Shown: positions 1-6,870 of the stretch, in pieces | How positions within the stretch are numbered: the first letter of the stretch is position 1 | Layout: each line of letters opens with the position of its first letter | Origin: JAPUIN01 sp041580375 | GTDB lineage: Bacteria; Acidobacteriota; Polarisedimenticolia; Gp22-AA2 | Length of the DNA stretch: 13,114 bases | Direction of reading: 5' to 3' | NCBI GenBank assembly: GCA_041580375.1 | Contig: JBFGDZ010000098.1 | Location: forward strand, 1-13,114 | Notes under the pieces: generated by a model | What the model was told of the DNA's origin: nothing | The model's database searches: none | Seen by the model: the letters and a program-made list of their open reading frames with translations, nothing else | Made by a program: the position numbers and the translations under genes

Positions 1-810
1 GACCTCCGTCATCGATTGGTATCGGTCGGCGGGGTCCTTCTCCAGGCACTTGAGGATCACGCGCTCGACCTCCGGCGAGATCCGGCGGTTGAGCGCCCGC
101 GGAGCCACGGGCGTCTGGCGCAGGATGGCGTCGGTGAGCGACGCCGCCGTCACGCCATGGAATGCGCGCCGCCCGGCCGCCATCTCGTACAGAACGTCGC
201 CGAGCGCGAAGATGTCCGTGCGACGATCGACTGGATCGCCGCGCAGCTGTTCCGGTGCCATGTACGGGGGCGTCCCCGCACGATCCCCTTCCAGACTGAT
301 CGTCTCGGCGCGCGTCATCTCGCCAGCAGGCCGCAGGAGCCTCGCCAGGCCGAAGTCCAGGATTCTCAGCCGGCCGTCGGGCATGACGAGCAGGTTCGCG
401 GGCTTGAGATCGCGGTGCTGGACGCCGTGATCGTGCGCGCAGGCCAGAGCGTCCGCCAGTTGCACGCCCAGGCGCAGCAGCTCGGCCTCCGGCAAGGGGC
501 CCGCCTGCAGCTTCTCGTCCAGCGTGCCGCCGGGGATGTACTCCATCACGAGGAAATCCACGCCCTCGTGCGTGTCGAAGTCGTACACCGTCTCGATGTT
601 GGGATGACTGAGGCGCGAAAGGGCCAGCGCTTCGTTGCGGAAGCGTCTGCGAGCGGCATCGTCCTCGAGCGTGCCCGCGGGCAGCACCTTGAGGGCTACC
701 TCGCGCTCGAGGCGCGCATCGGTCGCGAGATAAACCTCACCCATTCCGCCCGCGCCGAGCAGCCGGACGACTTCGTAGCGGCCCAGACGCGTTTCGGGGG
801 ACAGGGACAT
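1..810 (-). CDS. Serine/threonine protein kinase, PknB type (N-terminal 270 residues; cut by window edge)
   Basis: Reading the minus strand from the ATG at 810-808 gives 270 codons, open to the edge. It phosphorylates Ser/Thr on partner proteins; targets are unknown. Seen: glycine loop GAGGMG at 19-24, ATP-anchoring K41 in VALK, alpha-C Glu E60, catalytic HRDLKPAN at 132-139 (D134, K136, N139), DFG at 152-154, activation-segment end GTPPYMAPEQ at 179-188, and a helix-F stretch reading ALGDVLYEM at 202-210, where Asp sits in the usual ALGVVLYEM-like position. The kinase fold finishes near residue 270; a sensor or repeat domain, common behind this kinase type, would lie outside the window. The start is firm: an in-frame stop lies at 852-850 with no other ATG, GTG or TTG after it. 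The ribosome site is weak (GAG just before the ATG). It is divergent from the serine hydrolase gene, 307 bases from that gene's preferred start. Confidence 0.95.
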   Translation of the reverse strand, partial: MSLSPETRLGRYEVVRLLGAGGMGEVYLATDARLEREVALKVLPAGTLEDDAARRRFRNEALALSRLSHPNIETVYDFDTHEGVDFLVMEYIPGGTLDEKLQAGPLPEAELLRLGVQLADALACAHDHGVQHRDLKPANLLVMPDGRLRILDFGLARLLRPAGEMTRAETISLEGDRAGTPPYMAPEQLRGDPVDRRTDIFALGDVLYEMAAGRRAFHGVTAASLTDAILRQTPVAPRALNRRISPEVERVILKCLEKDPADRYQSMTEV

Positions 811-974
811 CCGCTCGATCCCGAGAGAGCACGGACGCCGGGTGATTAGTCAGAACGGGTGAGGTCTCGCTGCAAGCGCCCGCGTTGCGTTCATTGTGCC
901 ACAGGGCGGCGGAGAGAGGGACACGGCACGCTCCGGCCCGGTGACCGGCGACGGCAGCCGGCCGAAGTGTGGCA

Positions 975-1005
975 TGAACACGCGCGCGGGAAGGTGCGGT
1001 AGAAT
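975..1005 (+). promoter_or_regulatory. Weak candidate promoter upstream of the serine hydrolase gene
   Basis: TAGAAT at 1000-1005 matches the sigma70 -10 box at 5 of 6 bases. TGAACA at 975-980 matches a -35 box at 4 of 6, but the 19-base spacer is long. It lies in the divergent kinase/hydrolase gap and points at the hydrolase gene, leaving a leader of about 105 bases. The rest of this gap shows no convincing second promoter for the kinase. The call rests only on these two hexamers. Confidence 0.22.
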
Positions 1006-1117
1006 GCGCCCGCCTTCGGCCGCGTGAGATCGGAACGCCGCCGGCGACGGAAGACGCCGGGTCCTGCGGGAGGAAACATCATCGCGCCTTGAGATGAGCC
1101 ATGATTCGGACACGGAC

Positions 1118-2407
1118 ATGATCGGAAAAGCAACCATCGTATCCGCAACGCTCGCGCTGCTCGTCGCCGCGTGCGGCGGAGCCGGGACCGAGCCGACACC
1201 GTTCGAGCCGGCCTCGACCGTCGAGGAGACGTTCCGCTGGCATCGGGCGCTGCCGTCCGACCTGGCCTGGTGGGACGTCGTCGGCGAGCAGCAGGCCTGG
1301 TACTTCAGGAACGCCCACCAGCTCTATCCGAGCGTCAACGTGTACCGCGACGGTCCGGTCCGCGAGCTCCGATACCGGTTGATGGACGCGATCGCGGACT
1401 ACCCGGTGGAGAAGCCCGGCGGCGAGATGCGCTACGCCGATTTCCTGCGCAGCGAGCACTCGACGACGATGGGGATGGTCATCGTGCACAGGGGCGACAT
1501 CGTCTTCGAGACCTACCCGAGAATGAAGGAATACGAGAAGCCGATCTACTGGTCGGTCACCAAGGCGTTCGTGTCGACGGTCCTGGCGATCCTGGAGGAC
1601 CGCGGGCTGGTCGACGTGAGCAAGCCGATCGATTTCTACATTCCCGAGCTGAAGGGATCGCAGCTGGCGGGCATCACCGTGCGCAACGCCCTGGACATGG
1701 CGTCGGGGATCGACTGCGGCGACAACTACGTGGATCTCGACTCGTGCTACTACCGCTTCGAGGCCTCATTGGGTGACGCCGTCCGCACCGCGACCAGCCC
1801 GGACAATCCGTACGACATGATGATCGCGTACGACTACGGCTACTGGTCCGAGCAGGGGACGGGGTACGAGTACTCCGGCGTCAACACCTTCCTGGCGGGC
1901 TGGGTGGTCGAGAAGGTCACGGGGATGCCGTTCCAGGACGCCCTGACCCGGGAAGTCTGGATGCACATCGGCGCCGAGGCCGACGCGTCGATCTTCGCGG
2001 GACGCCACGGCGTGCCGCTCACCCCCGGCGGGCTGCTCGCGAAAGTGCGCGACGTCGCGAGGTTCGGCCTGCTCTTCACGCCGAGCTGGCGCGTCGTCTC
2101 GGACCGGAAGATCATCTCCGATCGGTACGTCGATCTCATCCTGCACGGCGGCCGGCCGGAGCTGCTGGCCAACGCGCGCTCCGGCGGTCCGGTCCCCGAG
2201 GGCGTGCGCCACAACGTGTATCAGTGGGACGTGGTCTTCGACAACGACGACTTCTACAAGGGCGGCTGGGGAGGGCAGGGCCTCCTGATCAACCCGCGGC
2301 TCGACTACGTCGCCGTCTACACCGGCTACTTCAAGGACAAAGAGCAGAGCGAGGTGCAGCCGCTGCCGGTCCTGCGCGAGGTTCTCCGCGGCGTGTTCGG
2401 AGACTGA
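1118..2407 (+). CDS. Beta-lactamase-fold serine hydrolase lipoprotein (class C / NylB-EstB-like)
   Basis: A 429-residue exported serine hydrolase of the class C beta-lactamase/penicillin-binding superfamily, probably an esterase or amidase; the substrate is not readable. From the ATG at 1118 the protein opens with a short basic segment, a hydrophobic core and the lipobox VAAC (C19), so it is predicted to be lipid-anchored outside the cytoplasm. An in-frame ATG at 1094 would add eight residues rich in Asp ahead of the signal and is less likely; neither start has a strong ribosome site. Catalytic S146-V-T-K149 is the SxxK motif; Y252-S-G-V-N256 is the second motif, in the usual context before a VxEKVTG helix. 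GWGGQG at 383-388 stands where the third motif is expected, resembling the GFGGQ form of 6-aminohexanoate-dimer hydrolase relatives rather than the KTG of true beta-lactamases. It converges on msrBA with an 18-base gap and no visible terminator hairpin. Confidence 0.85.
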   Translation: MIGKATIVSATLALLVAACGGAGTEPTPFEPASTVEETFRWHRALPSDLAWWDVVGEQQAWYFRNAHQLYPSVNVYRDGPVRELRYRLMDAIADYPVEKPGGEMRYADFLRSEHSTTMGMVIVHRGDIVFETYPRMKEYEKPIYWSVTKAFVSTVLAILEDRGLVDVSKPIDFYIPELKGSQLAGITVRNALDMASGIDCGDNYVDLDSCYYRFEASLGDAVRTATSPDNPYDMMIAYDYGYWSEQGTGYEYSGVNTFLAGWVVEKVTGMPFQDALTREVWMHIGAEADASIFAGRHGVPLTPGGLLAKVRDVARFGLLFTPSWRVVSDRKIISDRYVDLILHGGRPELLANARSGGPVPEGVRHNVYQWDVVFDNDDFYKGGWGGQGLLINPRLDYVAVYTGYFKDKEQSEVQPLPVLREVLRGVFGD

Positions 2408-2425
2408 GCGCCCGTCTCTCCCCCG

Positions 2426-3703
2426 TCAGTCCCGCAGGAAGTGGCAGGTGTACCCGTTCGGGTTCTTCTGCAGATAGTCCTGGTGGTAGTCCTCGGCGGA
2501 CCAGAATTCGCCGGCCTGGACGACCTCGGTCACGATCGGACGCTTCCACTTGCCGGAGGCCTCGACCTTCGCGATCACCTCGCGGGCGATGCGGGCCTGC
2601 TCGTCGTTGGCGGCGAAGATGGCCGAGCGGTACTGCGTGCCCCGGTCGTTCCCCTGCCGATTGAGCGTCGTCGGGTCGTGCATGCGGAAGAACCAGCCCA
2701 GCAGGTCGGCGTACGACAGGACGCCCGGGTCGAAGACGACGCGGACCGATTCGGCGTGGCCGGTGGCGCCGGTCTTCACCTCGCCGTAGGTGGCGTTCTT
2801 CGTCCGTCCGCCCGAGTAGCCGACCTCGGTGTCGATGACGCCCGGGATCTCGCGGATGATCTCCTCCATCCCCCAGAAGCAGCCGCCCGCCAGAATCGCC
2901 TCCTCGCGGGTGCCGGCCTTGCCGGCGGCTTCGCCGTCCGATGCCGCGGCCGCCGCCCCGGCCCCCGAGCGGTCCTTCGCGTCCGGGGCTCCGCCGCCCA
3001 CCGCGCCGCCGTCCTTCGAGAACAGGGACGCGTACCGTCCGTACCCCTCCTCCTCCAGCCTGGAGGCGGGCACGAAGCGCATCGCGGCCGAGTTCATGCA
3101 GTAACGCTGGCCGGTCGGCGCCGGTCCGTCCGGGAAGACGTGGCCCAGGTGCGAGTCGGCGTGCTTCGATCGCACCTCGGTGCGGCGCATGAAGAGCGAG
3201 CGGTCCTCGCGCGTCGCGATGTTGTCCGGCTCCAGCGGCCGCGTGAAGGATGGCCAGCCGGTCCCGGATTCATACTTGTCGAGCGACGAGAAGAGCGGCT
3301 CGCCGGAGACGACGTCGACGTAAATCCCCGGCTCGTGGTTGTCCCACAACTCGTTGCTGAACGGCGGCTCGGTCCCCTCGTGCTGGGTGACCTTGTACTG
3401 AAGCGGCGTGAGCCGCTTCTTGAGTTCCTCATCCGAAGGCTTCACGTAGTCTCCCATAGTCTCTCCGTTCCACCCCTGAGTCCCCGAGGACCCCTCCGGC
3501 GTTACGGAGGCGGCCCGGGTTCCGGCGGCGGCCCGGGCCTCCGACGGCTCGCCGCCCGTCCGGGCCCCCCCGCAGGCCGCCAGGACCAGCAGGGAAGCCG
3601 CGGCGGCCAGCGCCGCCGTCACGGTTGCGGAATGGCGGCTCGCCGCCCGGGTCGCGACCGGCGTTCCCGGCCGCCCCTCGCACCGGATCGATTTCGTCAT
3701 CAT
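2426..3703 (-). CDS. msrBA: Bifunctional peptide methionine sulfoxide reductase MsrB-MsrA, lipoprotein
   Basis: A 425-residue fusion that reduces both diastereomers of methionine sulfoxide in oxidised proteins. After a basic N-terminus, a hydrophobic run ends in the lipobox LAAC (C44), so it should be a membrane-anchored repair enzyme outside the cytoplasm. The MsrB domain (about 85-225) has GIYVDVVSGEPLFSS, SGTGWPSF, HLGHVFPDG and RYCMNSAAMRF with catalytic C202. It lacks the two zinc CXXC pairs, and Thr148 occupies the place where many MsrB proteins carry the resolving Cys. An Ala/Gly/Asp linker (about 230-265) leads to the MsrA domain, with GGCFWG (catalytic C275) and a C-terminal YTCHFLRD (C420, a likely resolving Cys). 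The order B-then-A is the reverse of many fused enzymes but is known. The ATG at 3703 is chosen because AAGGGG lies seven bases before it; a longer in-frame start at 3769 lacks this. The reductant (thioredoxin or a CcdA/TlpA-type protein) is not encoded here. Confidence 0.95.
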   Translation of the reverse strand: MMTKSIRCEGRPGTPVATRAASRHSATVTAALAAAASLLVLAACGGARTGGEPSEARAAAGTRAASVTPEGSSGTQGWNGETMGDYVKPSDEELKKRLTPLQYKVTQHEGTEPPFSNELWDNHEPGIYVDVVSGEPLFSSLDKYESGTGWPSFTRPLEPDNIATREDRSLFMRRTEVRSKHADSHLGHVFPDGPAPTGQRYCMNSAAMRFVPASRLEEEGYGRYASLFSKDGGAVGGGAPDAKDRSGAGAAAAASDGEAAGKAGTREEAILAGGCFWGMEEIIREIPGVIDTEVGYSGGRTKNATYGEVKTGATGHAESVRVVFDPGVLSYADLLGWFFRMHDPTTLNRQGNDRGTQYRSAIFAANDEQARIAREVIAKVEASGKWKRPIVTEVVQAGEFWSAEDYHQDYLQKNPNGYTCHFLRD

Positions 3704-3710
3704 ATTACTA

Positions 3711-3716
3711 CCCCTT
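3711..3716 (-). promoter_or_regulatory. Ribosome binding site that fixes the msrBA start
   Basis: On the minus strand AAGGGG is followed by seven bases and then ATGATG (3703-3698). This spacing supports the start at 3703 (or the adjacent ATG at 3700) over the upstream in-frame ATG at 3769. Confidence 0.6.
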
Positions 3717-3801
3717 CGTGCCCGGTTTGGATGCCGGGCGGCGGCGTCGCGATTCATCCATTGTCTCATCGAGGCCCCCGGCTGACCAGCCCTGCGGGGG
3801 A

Positions 3802-3824
3802 CGGGGATGGCGACGGCATCCCCG
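3802..3824. repeat. Perfect 8-bp inverted repeat in the msrBA/LURP-one divergent gap
   Basis: CGGGGATG at 3802-3809 and CATCCCCG at 3817-3824 are exact inverse complements around a seven-base loop. There is no following T-run on either strand and both flanking genes point away, so a rho-independent terminator is unlikely. It could be an operator or a hairpin in the msrBA leader; GC-rich DNA also makes such stems by chance. Confidence 0.35.
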
Positions 3825-3873
3825 GGATTCGCATCCGGAAACGCCGGGGTTCCTTCGAGTATTCCCCGAACGC

Positions 3874-3902
3874 TTGATCCCCGCGTCCGCGCAACCTATA
3901 TA
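3874..3902 (+). promoter_or_regulatory. Candidate sigma70 promoter of the LURP-one-like gene
   Basis: TTGATC at 3874-3879 and TATATA at 3897-3902 are separated by exactly 17 bases. The predicted transcription start near 3909 gives a leader of about 60 bases before the ATG at 3968. The -10 box is the core of a perfect ten-base palindrome, CCTATATAGG (3895-3904), standing out as an AT-rich island in GC-rich DNA. No matching -35 box was found on the minus strand, so the palindrome is not clearly also a promoter for msrBA. Confidence 0.5.
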
Positions 3903-3967
3903 GGCCGCGGGCGCCGGAATCACGGCCCGCGCGTGCGGCAGGCCGGCGCGGGCGGCCGGGAGTCGCG

Positions 3968-4588
3968 ATGTTCATGCAGATCGTTCGCGAGCGATGGTCG
4001 ATCAGGCAGAAGTTCGACATCTCCATCGACGGGCAACCGCGGATGGTCGCGAAGCGCAAGCTCTTCACCTGGTTTCCCAAGTTCACCCTGTACGAGACGG
4101 GCGGCGAACCGATCCTCCGGACAAAGTGTCTCTTCCACGCCGTGCGACCGCGATTCGAGATCAGACTGCGGGACGGCCGGACGATGCGTCTCGCGGCGGA
4201 GTCTCACAACTTCCATTTCGTCTGCCGGGCCGGCCGCGATCGGTACGAGCTGTTCGCGCACAAGGGTCGGCGGGTCTCGATCTTCAGGAACGATCGGCAG
4301 ATCGCCTACTTCGAGCGCCAGAAACTGACGGTGCTCAACAAGCGCGTCTACGACGTCTACGCGGATGATGACGCCAACGCCGAATGGCTCGCCGCGTTCA
4401 TCCTCGCGTGGGACAGCCATCACGTCGACGAGACGGGCGAGGCCGAGATCCGCGTGGATCTCGGTTTTCTCGGACCCGAGGACAGACCGTTCGACGAGTC
4501 GTGGACGCCGCGCGCCGCCGGCGAGCGCTCCGGCGCGGCCGGGTCGTCCGGCGAAGGAACCGGGGCCGCCCGGTCGGCGGCATTCTGA
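3968..4588 (+). CDS. LURP-one-related / tubby-like fold protein (tentative)
   Basis: A 206-residue soluble protein without signal peptide or membrane segment. The first 165 residues alternate short beta-strand-like stretches typical of the LURP-one/tubby C-terminal fold: an opening RERWSIRQKFDISIDG, then VAKRKLFTWFPKFTLYE, ILRTKC, FEIRLRDGR, a basic YELFAHKGRRVSIFRNDRQIAYFERQ and KRVYDVYADDDANAEWLAAFILAWD. I recognise the pattern only from general family shape, not from a catalytic motif. Members of this fold bind membranes or lipids in some systems; a role here is unknown. The last 35 or so residues are Gly/Ala/Ser/Arg-rich and probably disordered. GGGAG five bases before the ATG supports the start at 3968, though a second Met lies two codons in. 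It converges on the phosphatase gene with a ten-base gap and no hairpin terminator. Confidence 0.6.
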   Translation: MFMQIVRERWSIRQKFDISIDGQPRMVAKRKLFTWFPKFTLYETGGEPILRTKCLFHAVRPRFEIRLRDGRTMRLAAESHNFHFVCRAGRDRYELFAHKGRRVSIFRNDRQIAYFERQKLTVLNKRVYDVYADDDANAEWLAAFILAWDSHHVDETGEAEIRVDLGFLGPEDRPFDESWTPRAAGERSGAAGSSGEGTGAARSAAF

Positions 4589-4598
4589 TCCGGTTCGC

Positions 4599-5579
4599 TC
4601 ACTCCTCCCGTTTCAGGATCATCAGCGTGAGGTCGTCCGAGGGGGGACGGCCGGACAGGAAGGCGCTCAGGTCCTGCAGGCAGGCGGCGGCGAGCCGGCG
4701 CGGGGCGAGGCTTCGCTTCTCGCGCAGGACGCGGTGGAGGCGGCCGGCGCCGTACTCGCGGTCGTTCCGGTCGCGCGCCTCGACGAGGCCGTCCGTGTAG
4801 AGGACGAGAAGGTCGCCGGGGTCGAGGTTGAGCCGGCTGACCGTGTAGGGGCTGCTGCTGAACAGTCCGACCGGGAAGCCGGTGGCGTCGATCGGCTCCA
4901 CGGAGTCGCCGCGGATCACGACCGGGGGATGGTGGCCGGCGTTGCAGATCGTCATCTCGCCGGCGGCCGTGGCCCGCCCGCTCACGAGCGTGGCGTACTG
5001 CGAGGAGATCGCGCTCTCGGCGAACAGACGGTTGGCATGGCCGACCATCTGCTCGATCGGCGGCTCCGACTCGATGAGGCTGCGGAACATCGCGCTCAGC
5101 CGGGCCATCAGAAAGGCCGCCGCCACGCCCTTCCCGGAGACGTCCCCCACGAGGAAGTCGAGGCTGCCGCCCTCCCCGTCACGTGTGACGACATCGCAGT
5201 AGTCGCCGCTCACGGGGCCGGCCGGACGGTAGCGGTGGTGCACGAGCCAGCCGGCGTGCATCAGATCCTCCTTCGGAAGGAGCGACCACTGAATTTTCGA
5301 CGCCAGATCGAGGTCGCGCTGCAGCGCGTCCTGCTGGTCCGGCGTCAGGCGGCACAGGCACCACTGAAGGAGGGGGTGCGCTTGGAGCATCTCGTCCTCG
5401 ACCTTCTCGTGGCACGCCTCGCAGGTGCCGAAGGCCGGCCCGTCGATGCGCTTCAGGGCCGAGTCGACTTCCTTGAGCAGGCGCACGAGATCGTCCGCCG
5501 GCCCGACTTCCTTCAGGGTCGTCTGGACCCGCTCGCGCCGCTCGAGCAGCTGCTCCCGAAGGGTTGCCTGTTCGGCCAT
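4599..5579 (-). CDS. PP2C/SpoIIE-type (RsbU-like) phosphatase with N-terminal DksA-like zinc finger
   Basis: A 326-residue cytoplasmic Mg/Mn-dependent Ser/Thr phosphatase of the kind that acts on anti-sigma-factor antagonists. Residues 1-45 are charged and helical, probably coiled coil, ending in SALKRIDGPAFG. Residues 53-76 then form a Cys4 finger, C53-x2-C56-x17-C74-x1-C76, in the exact context of DksA/TraR fingers, except that the last pair is CLC rather than the usual CxxC. The phosphatase domain (about 88-326) begins with DLASKIQWSLLP and contains SGDYCD (D126, D129), GDVSGKG (D146), NAGHHPP (213-219), YTDGLVEA (D263) and a terminal SDDLTLMILK (D315, D316), so the metal-binding Asp set looks intact. 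GGAG eight bases before the ATG supports the start. It lies 103 bases behind the EamA gene on the same strand and may share its transcript. No anti-sigma factor or STAS partner lies in the window. Confidence 0.9.
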   Translation of the reverse strand: MAEQATLREQLLERRERVQTTLKEVGPADDLVRLLKEVDSALKRIDGPAFGTCEACHEKVEDEMLQAHPLLQWCLCRLTPDQQDALQRDLDLASKIQWSLLPKEDLMHAGWLVHHRYRPAGPVSGDYCDVVTRDGEGGSLDFLVGDVSGKGVAAAFLMARLSAMFRSLIESEPPIEQMVGHANRLFAESAISSQYATLVSGRATAAGEMTICNAGHHPPVVIRGDSVEPIDATGFPVGLFSSSPYTVSRLNLDPGDLLVLYTDGLVEARDRNDREYGAGRLHRVLREKRSLAPRRLAAACLQDLSAFLSGRPPSDDLTLMILKREE

Positions 5580-5682
5580 GCCCCGCGCTCCGTCACCCTG
5601 CCCGGTCCGTGATCCGGCATCGGTGGATTTCGAAGGCTAGTCCCGCAGCGCCCGGCCGTCAAGATCGGACACCGTGCCGCCC

Positions 5683-6612
5683 TCAGGTGTGCAGGAGGAT
5701 CGACGAGCGCCGCTGGCCGCTCCTCATCCGCCGGGCGAAGAGGAGCAACACGATGCCGCCGACGATCAGGAGGCCGCCGAAGAGTTGCTGCGGCGACGGA
5801 AACGTCTGGAAGGCGAACCAGGCGGCGAGGATCACGAAGAACGGCTGCGACGTCTTGATGGCGGTCGCCTCGGTCACGTCGATCCGCACGAGGCTGGCGT
5901 AGAAGGCGACGTTCGCGAGAAACGATCCGGCCAGCGAGGCGCCCGCGATCACCAGGAGCGTCGTGCCGGACGGCATCTCCAGCCGGCCGGTCACCAGGCC
6001 GCAGACGAGGGCGGCGAGCGCCGCGATCAACGAGCGATAAAAAGTGATGACGAGCGGGCCGGCCCTGCGGACGGCCATTTTGGCGAGCACGACGACGACG
6101 CCCTGCAAGAGCGACGACATCAGGCAGAGGCCCAGCGCGAGAAGGACGACGTGGCCGCTGCGGAACGCGATGATCAGGCTGCCCGTGAAGGCGACGAGCG
6201 CGCCGACCCCCTCGAGCGGTGTCAGCCGCTCGCGCAGCAGGGCAACCCCCAGCAGCACGGCGAACAGGTTGTCGGCGCGCGTGTAGAACGACACGAGCGC
6301 CGGGTCGATCAGTTTGAGCGCGTGAAACAGAAGGAGGATCGACGCCGCCGACGCCAGCCCGATCGCCGCGATCCCCTTCCACGGGTGTCCCGTCGCGAGG
6401 ATCCGGTGCATGCGGCGCCGCCGCCCCAGCGACAGGAGCGCGTAGCACGCTCCCATCGCGAACCAGAAGACGACGAACGTCTCGGGGTGCATCGTCCGCA
6501 GCGCGTACTTGCTGCCGACGTAGGTGACTCCCATGGCGGCGGCGGAGGCGAGAGACAGGAGCCGTCCCCGGTTCCGGGCGGATGCGGCGGTTCGTTCGTC
6601 GTCGGCGGACAC
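5683..6612 (-). CDS. EamA-family (DMT superfamily) permease
   Basis: About 309 residues of alternating hydrophobic segments, consistent with the ten-helix, two-repeat EamA (RhaT/DMT) transporters of the inner membrane. The substrate cannot be told from sequence; relatives export amino acids or metabolites. Family features seen: an early GVTYVGSKYAL helix, ALKLIDPALVSFYTRADNLFAVLLGVALLRERL at the end of the first repeat, and VRIDVTEATAIKTSQPFFVILAAWF in the second. The reading frame continues upstream to an ATG at 6741, but those 43 extra residues are Arg/Pro/Gly-rich and unlike a permease N-terminus. The GTG at 6612, with GGGGGAG just upstream, gives the normal family length and is preferred. 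Divergent from the respiratory operon; 103 bases ahead of the phosphatase gene. Confidence 0.87.
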   Translation of the reverse strand: MSADDERTAASARNRGRLLSLASAAAMGVTYVGSKYALRTMHPETFVVFWFAMGACYALLSLGRRRRMHRILATGHPWKGIAAIGLASAASILLLFHALKLIDPALVSFYTRADNLFAVLLGVALLRERLTPLEGVGALVAFTGSLIIAFRSGHVVLLALGLCLMSSLLQGVVVVLAKMAVRRAGPLVITFYRSLIAALAALVCGLVTGRLEMPSGTTLLVIAGASLAGSFLANVAFYASLVRIDVTEATAIKTSQPFFVILAAWFAFQTFPSPQQLFGGLLIVGGIVLLLFARRMRSGQRRSSILLHT

Positions 6613-6654
6613 GGGCTCCCCCGGGGGCCCGGGGCCGCGCCCCGAACGCTGCGC

Positions 6655-6681
6655 CGGAATCCCCTGGGAATATGGATTCCG
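6655..6681. repeat. Perfect 8-bp inverted repeat, candidate operator upstream of the EamA gene
   Basis: CGGAATCC (6655-6662) and GGATTCCG (6674-6681) are exact inverse complements with an 11-base spacer. A third, nearly identical half-site CGATTCCG follows at 6687-6694. The repeat covers the candidate -10 box of the EamA promoter, a position suited to a repressor. No regulator gene is adjacent. Confidence 0.4.
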
Positions 6682-6697
6682 ACGACCGATTCCGCAA
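6669..6697 (-). promoter_or_regulatory. Weak candidate promoter of the EamA gene
   Basis: On the minus strand TTGCGG (6697-6692) and CATATT (6674-6669) are 17 bases apart, with a predicted start about 50 bases before the GTG at 6612. Both hexamers match the sigma70 consensus only partly (3/6 and 4/6). Confidence 0.3.
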
Positions 6698-6784
6698 ACC
6701 GGCCGGAACACGGAAACCGGCGCATCCCGGCGATCCCTCACGGCGCTGCGGGAGTTCGCTGCCTGTGGCGGGTCCTACCCTCTT

Positions 6785-6800
6785 TATGATCCAAGTCATA
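6785..6800. promoter_or_regulatory. Candidate -10 box and overlapping palindrome ahead of the respiratory operon
   Basis: TATGATCCAAGTCATA has five-base inverted arms (TATGA/TCATA) around six bases. Its left arm supplies TATGAT, five of six bases of a -10 box. It lies about 80 bases before the operon's first ATG. No -35 box was found at 16-18 bases upstream, which would fit an activator-dependent promoter. The half-sites do not match the FNR/DNR consensus. Confidence 0.33.
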
Positions 6801-6856
6801 GCCGGTCCCGCGGCCGATCCCTAACCTTGACCATCCTGATCCACCTGCCTTGGAGC

Positions 6857-6861
6857 GGAGG
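6857..6861 (+). promoter_or_regulatory. Ribosome binding site that decides the start of the FAD/Fe-S gene
   Basis: GGAGG at 6857-6861, nine bases before ATG 6871, supports that start rather than the in-frame TTG at 6850, which would lie upstream of this site. Confidence 0.6.
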
Positions 6862-6870
6862 GACCCGGGG

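Noticed and set aside
16..849. Plus-strand open frame at the left edge
   Set aside because: The minus strand encodes a complete kinase catalytic core across the same bases.
2408..2425. Possible terminator between the convergent serine hydrolase and msrBA genes
   Set aside because: Only 18 bases, pyrimidine-rich, with no stem.
2441..3877. Plus-strand open frame opposite msrBA
   Set aside because: msrBA on the other strand has intact catalytic motifs and a lipobox; the plus frame is a shadow.
4365..5612. Plus-strand open frame overlapping the end of the LURP-one-like gene and the phosphatase
   Set aside because: Antisense to the phosphatase, which has all metal-binding motifs; no domain in the plus frame.
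6613..6741. N-terminal extension of the EamA permease to ATG 6741
   Set aside because: 43 Arg/Pro/Gly-rich residues unlike a permease N-terminus; it would also cover the candidate promoter and operator, and GTG 6612 has a ribosome site.
6827..6832. TTGACC as a -35 box for the respiratory operon
   Set aside because: The position 17 bases downstream is TTGGAG, no -10 box, and would put the start inside the coding region.
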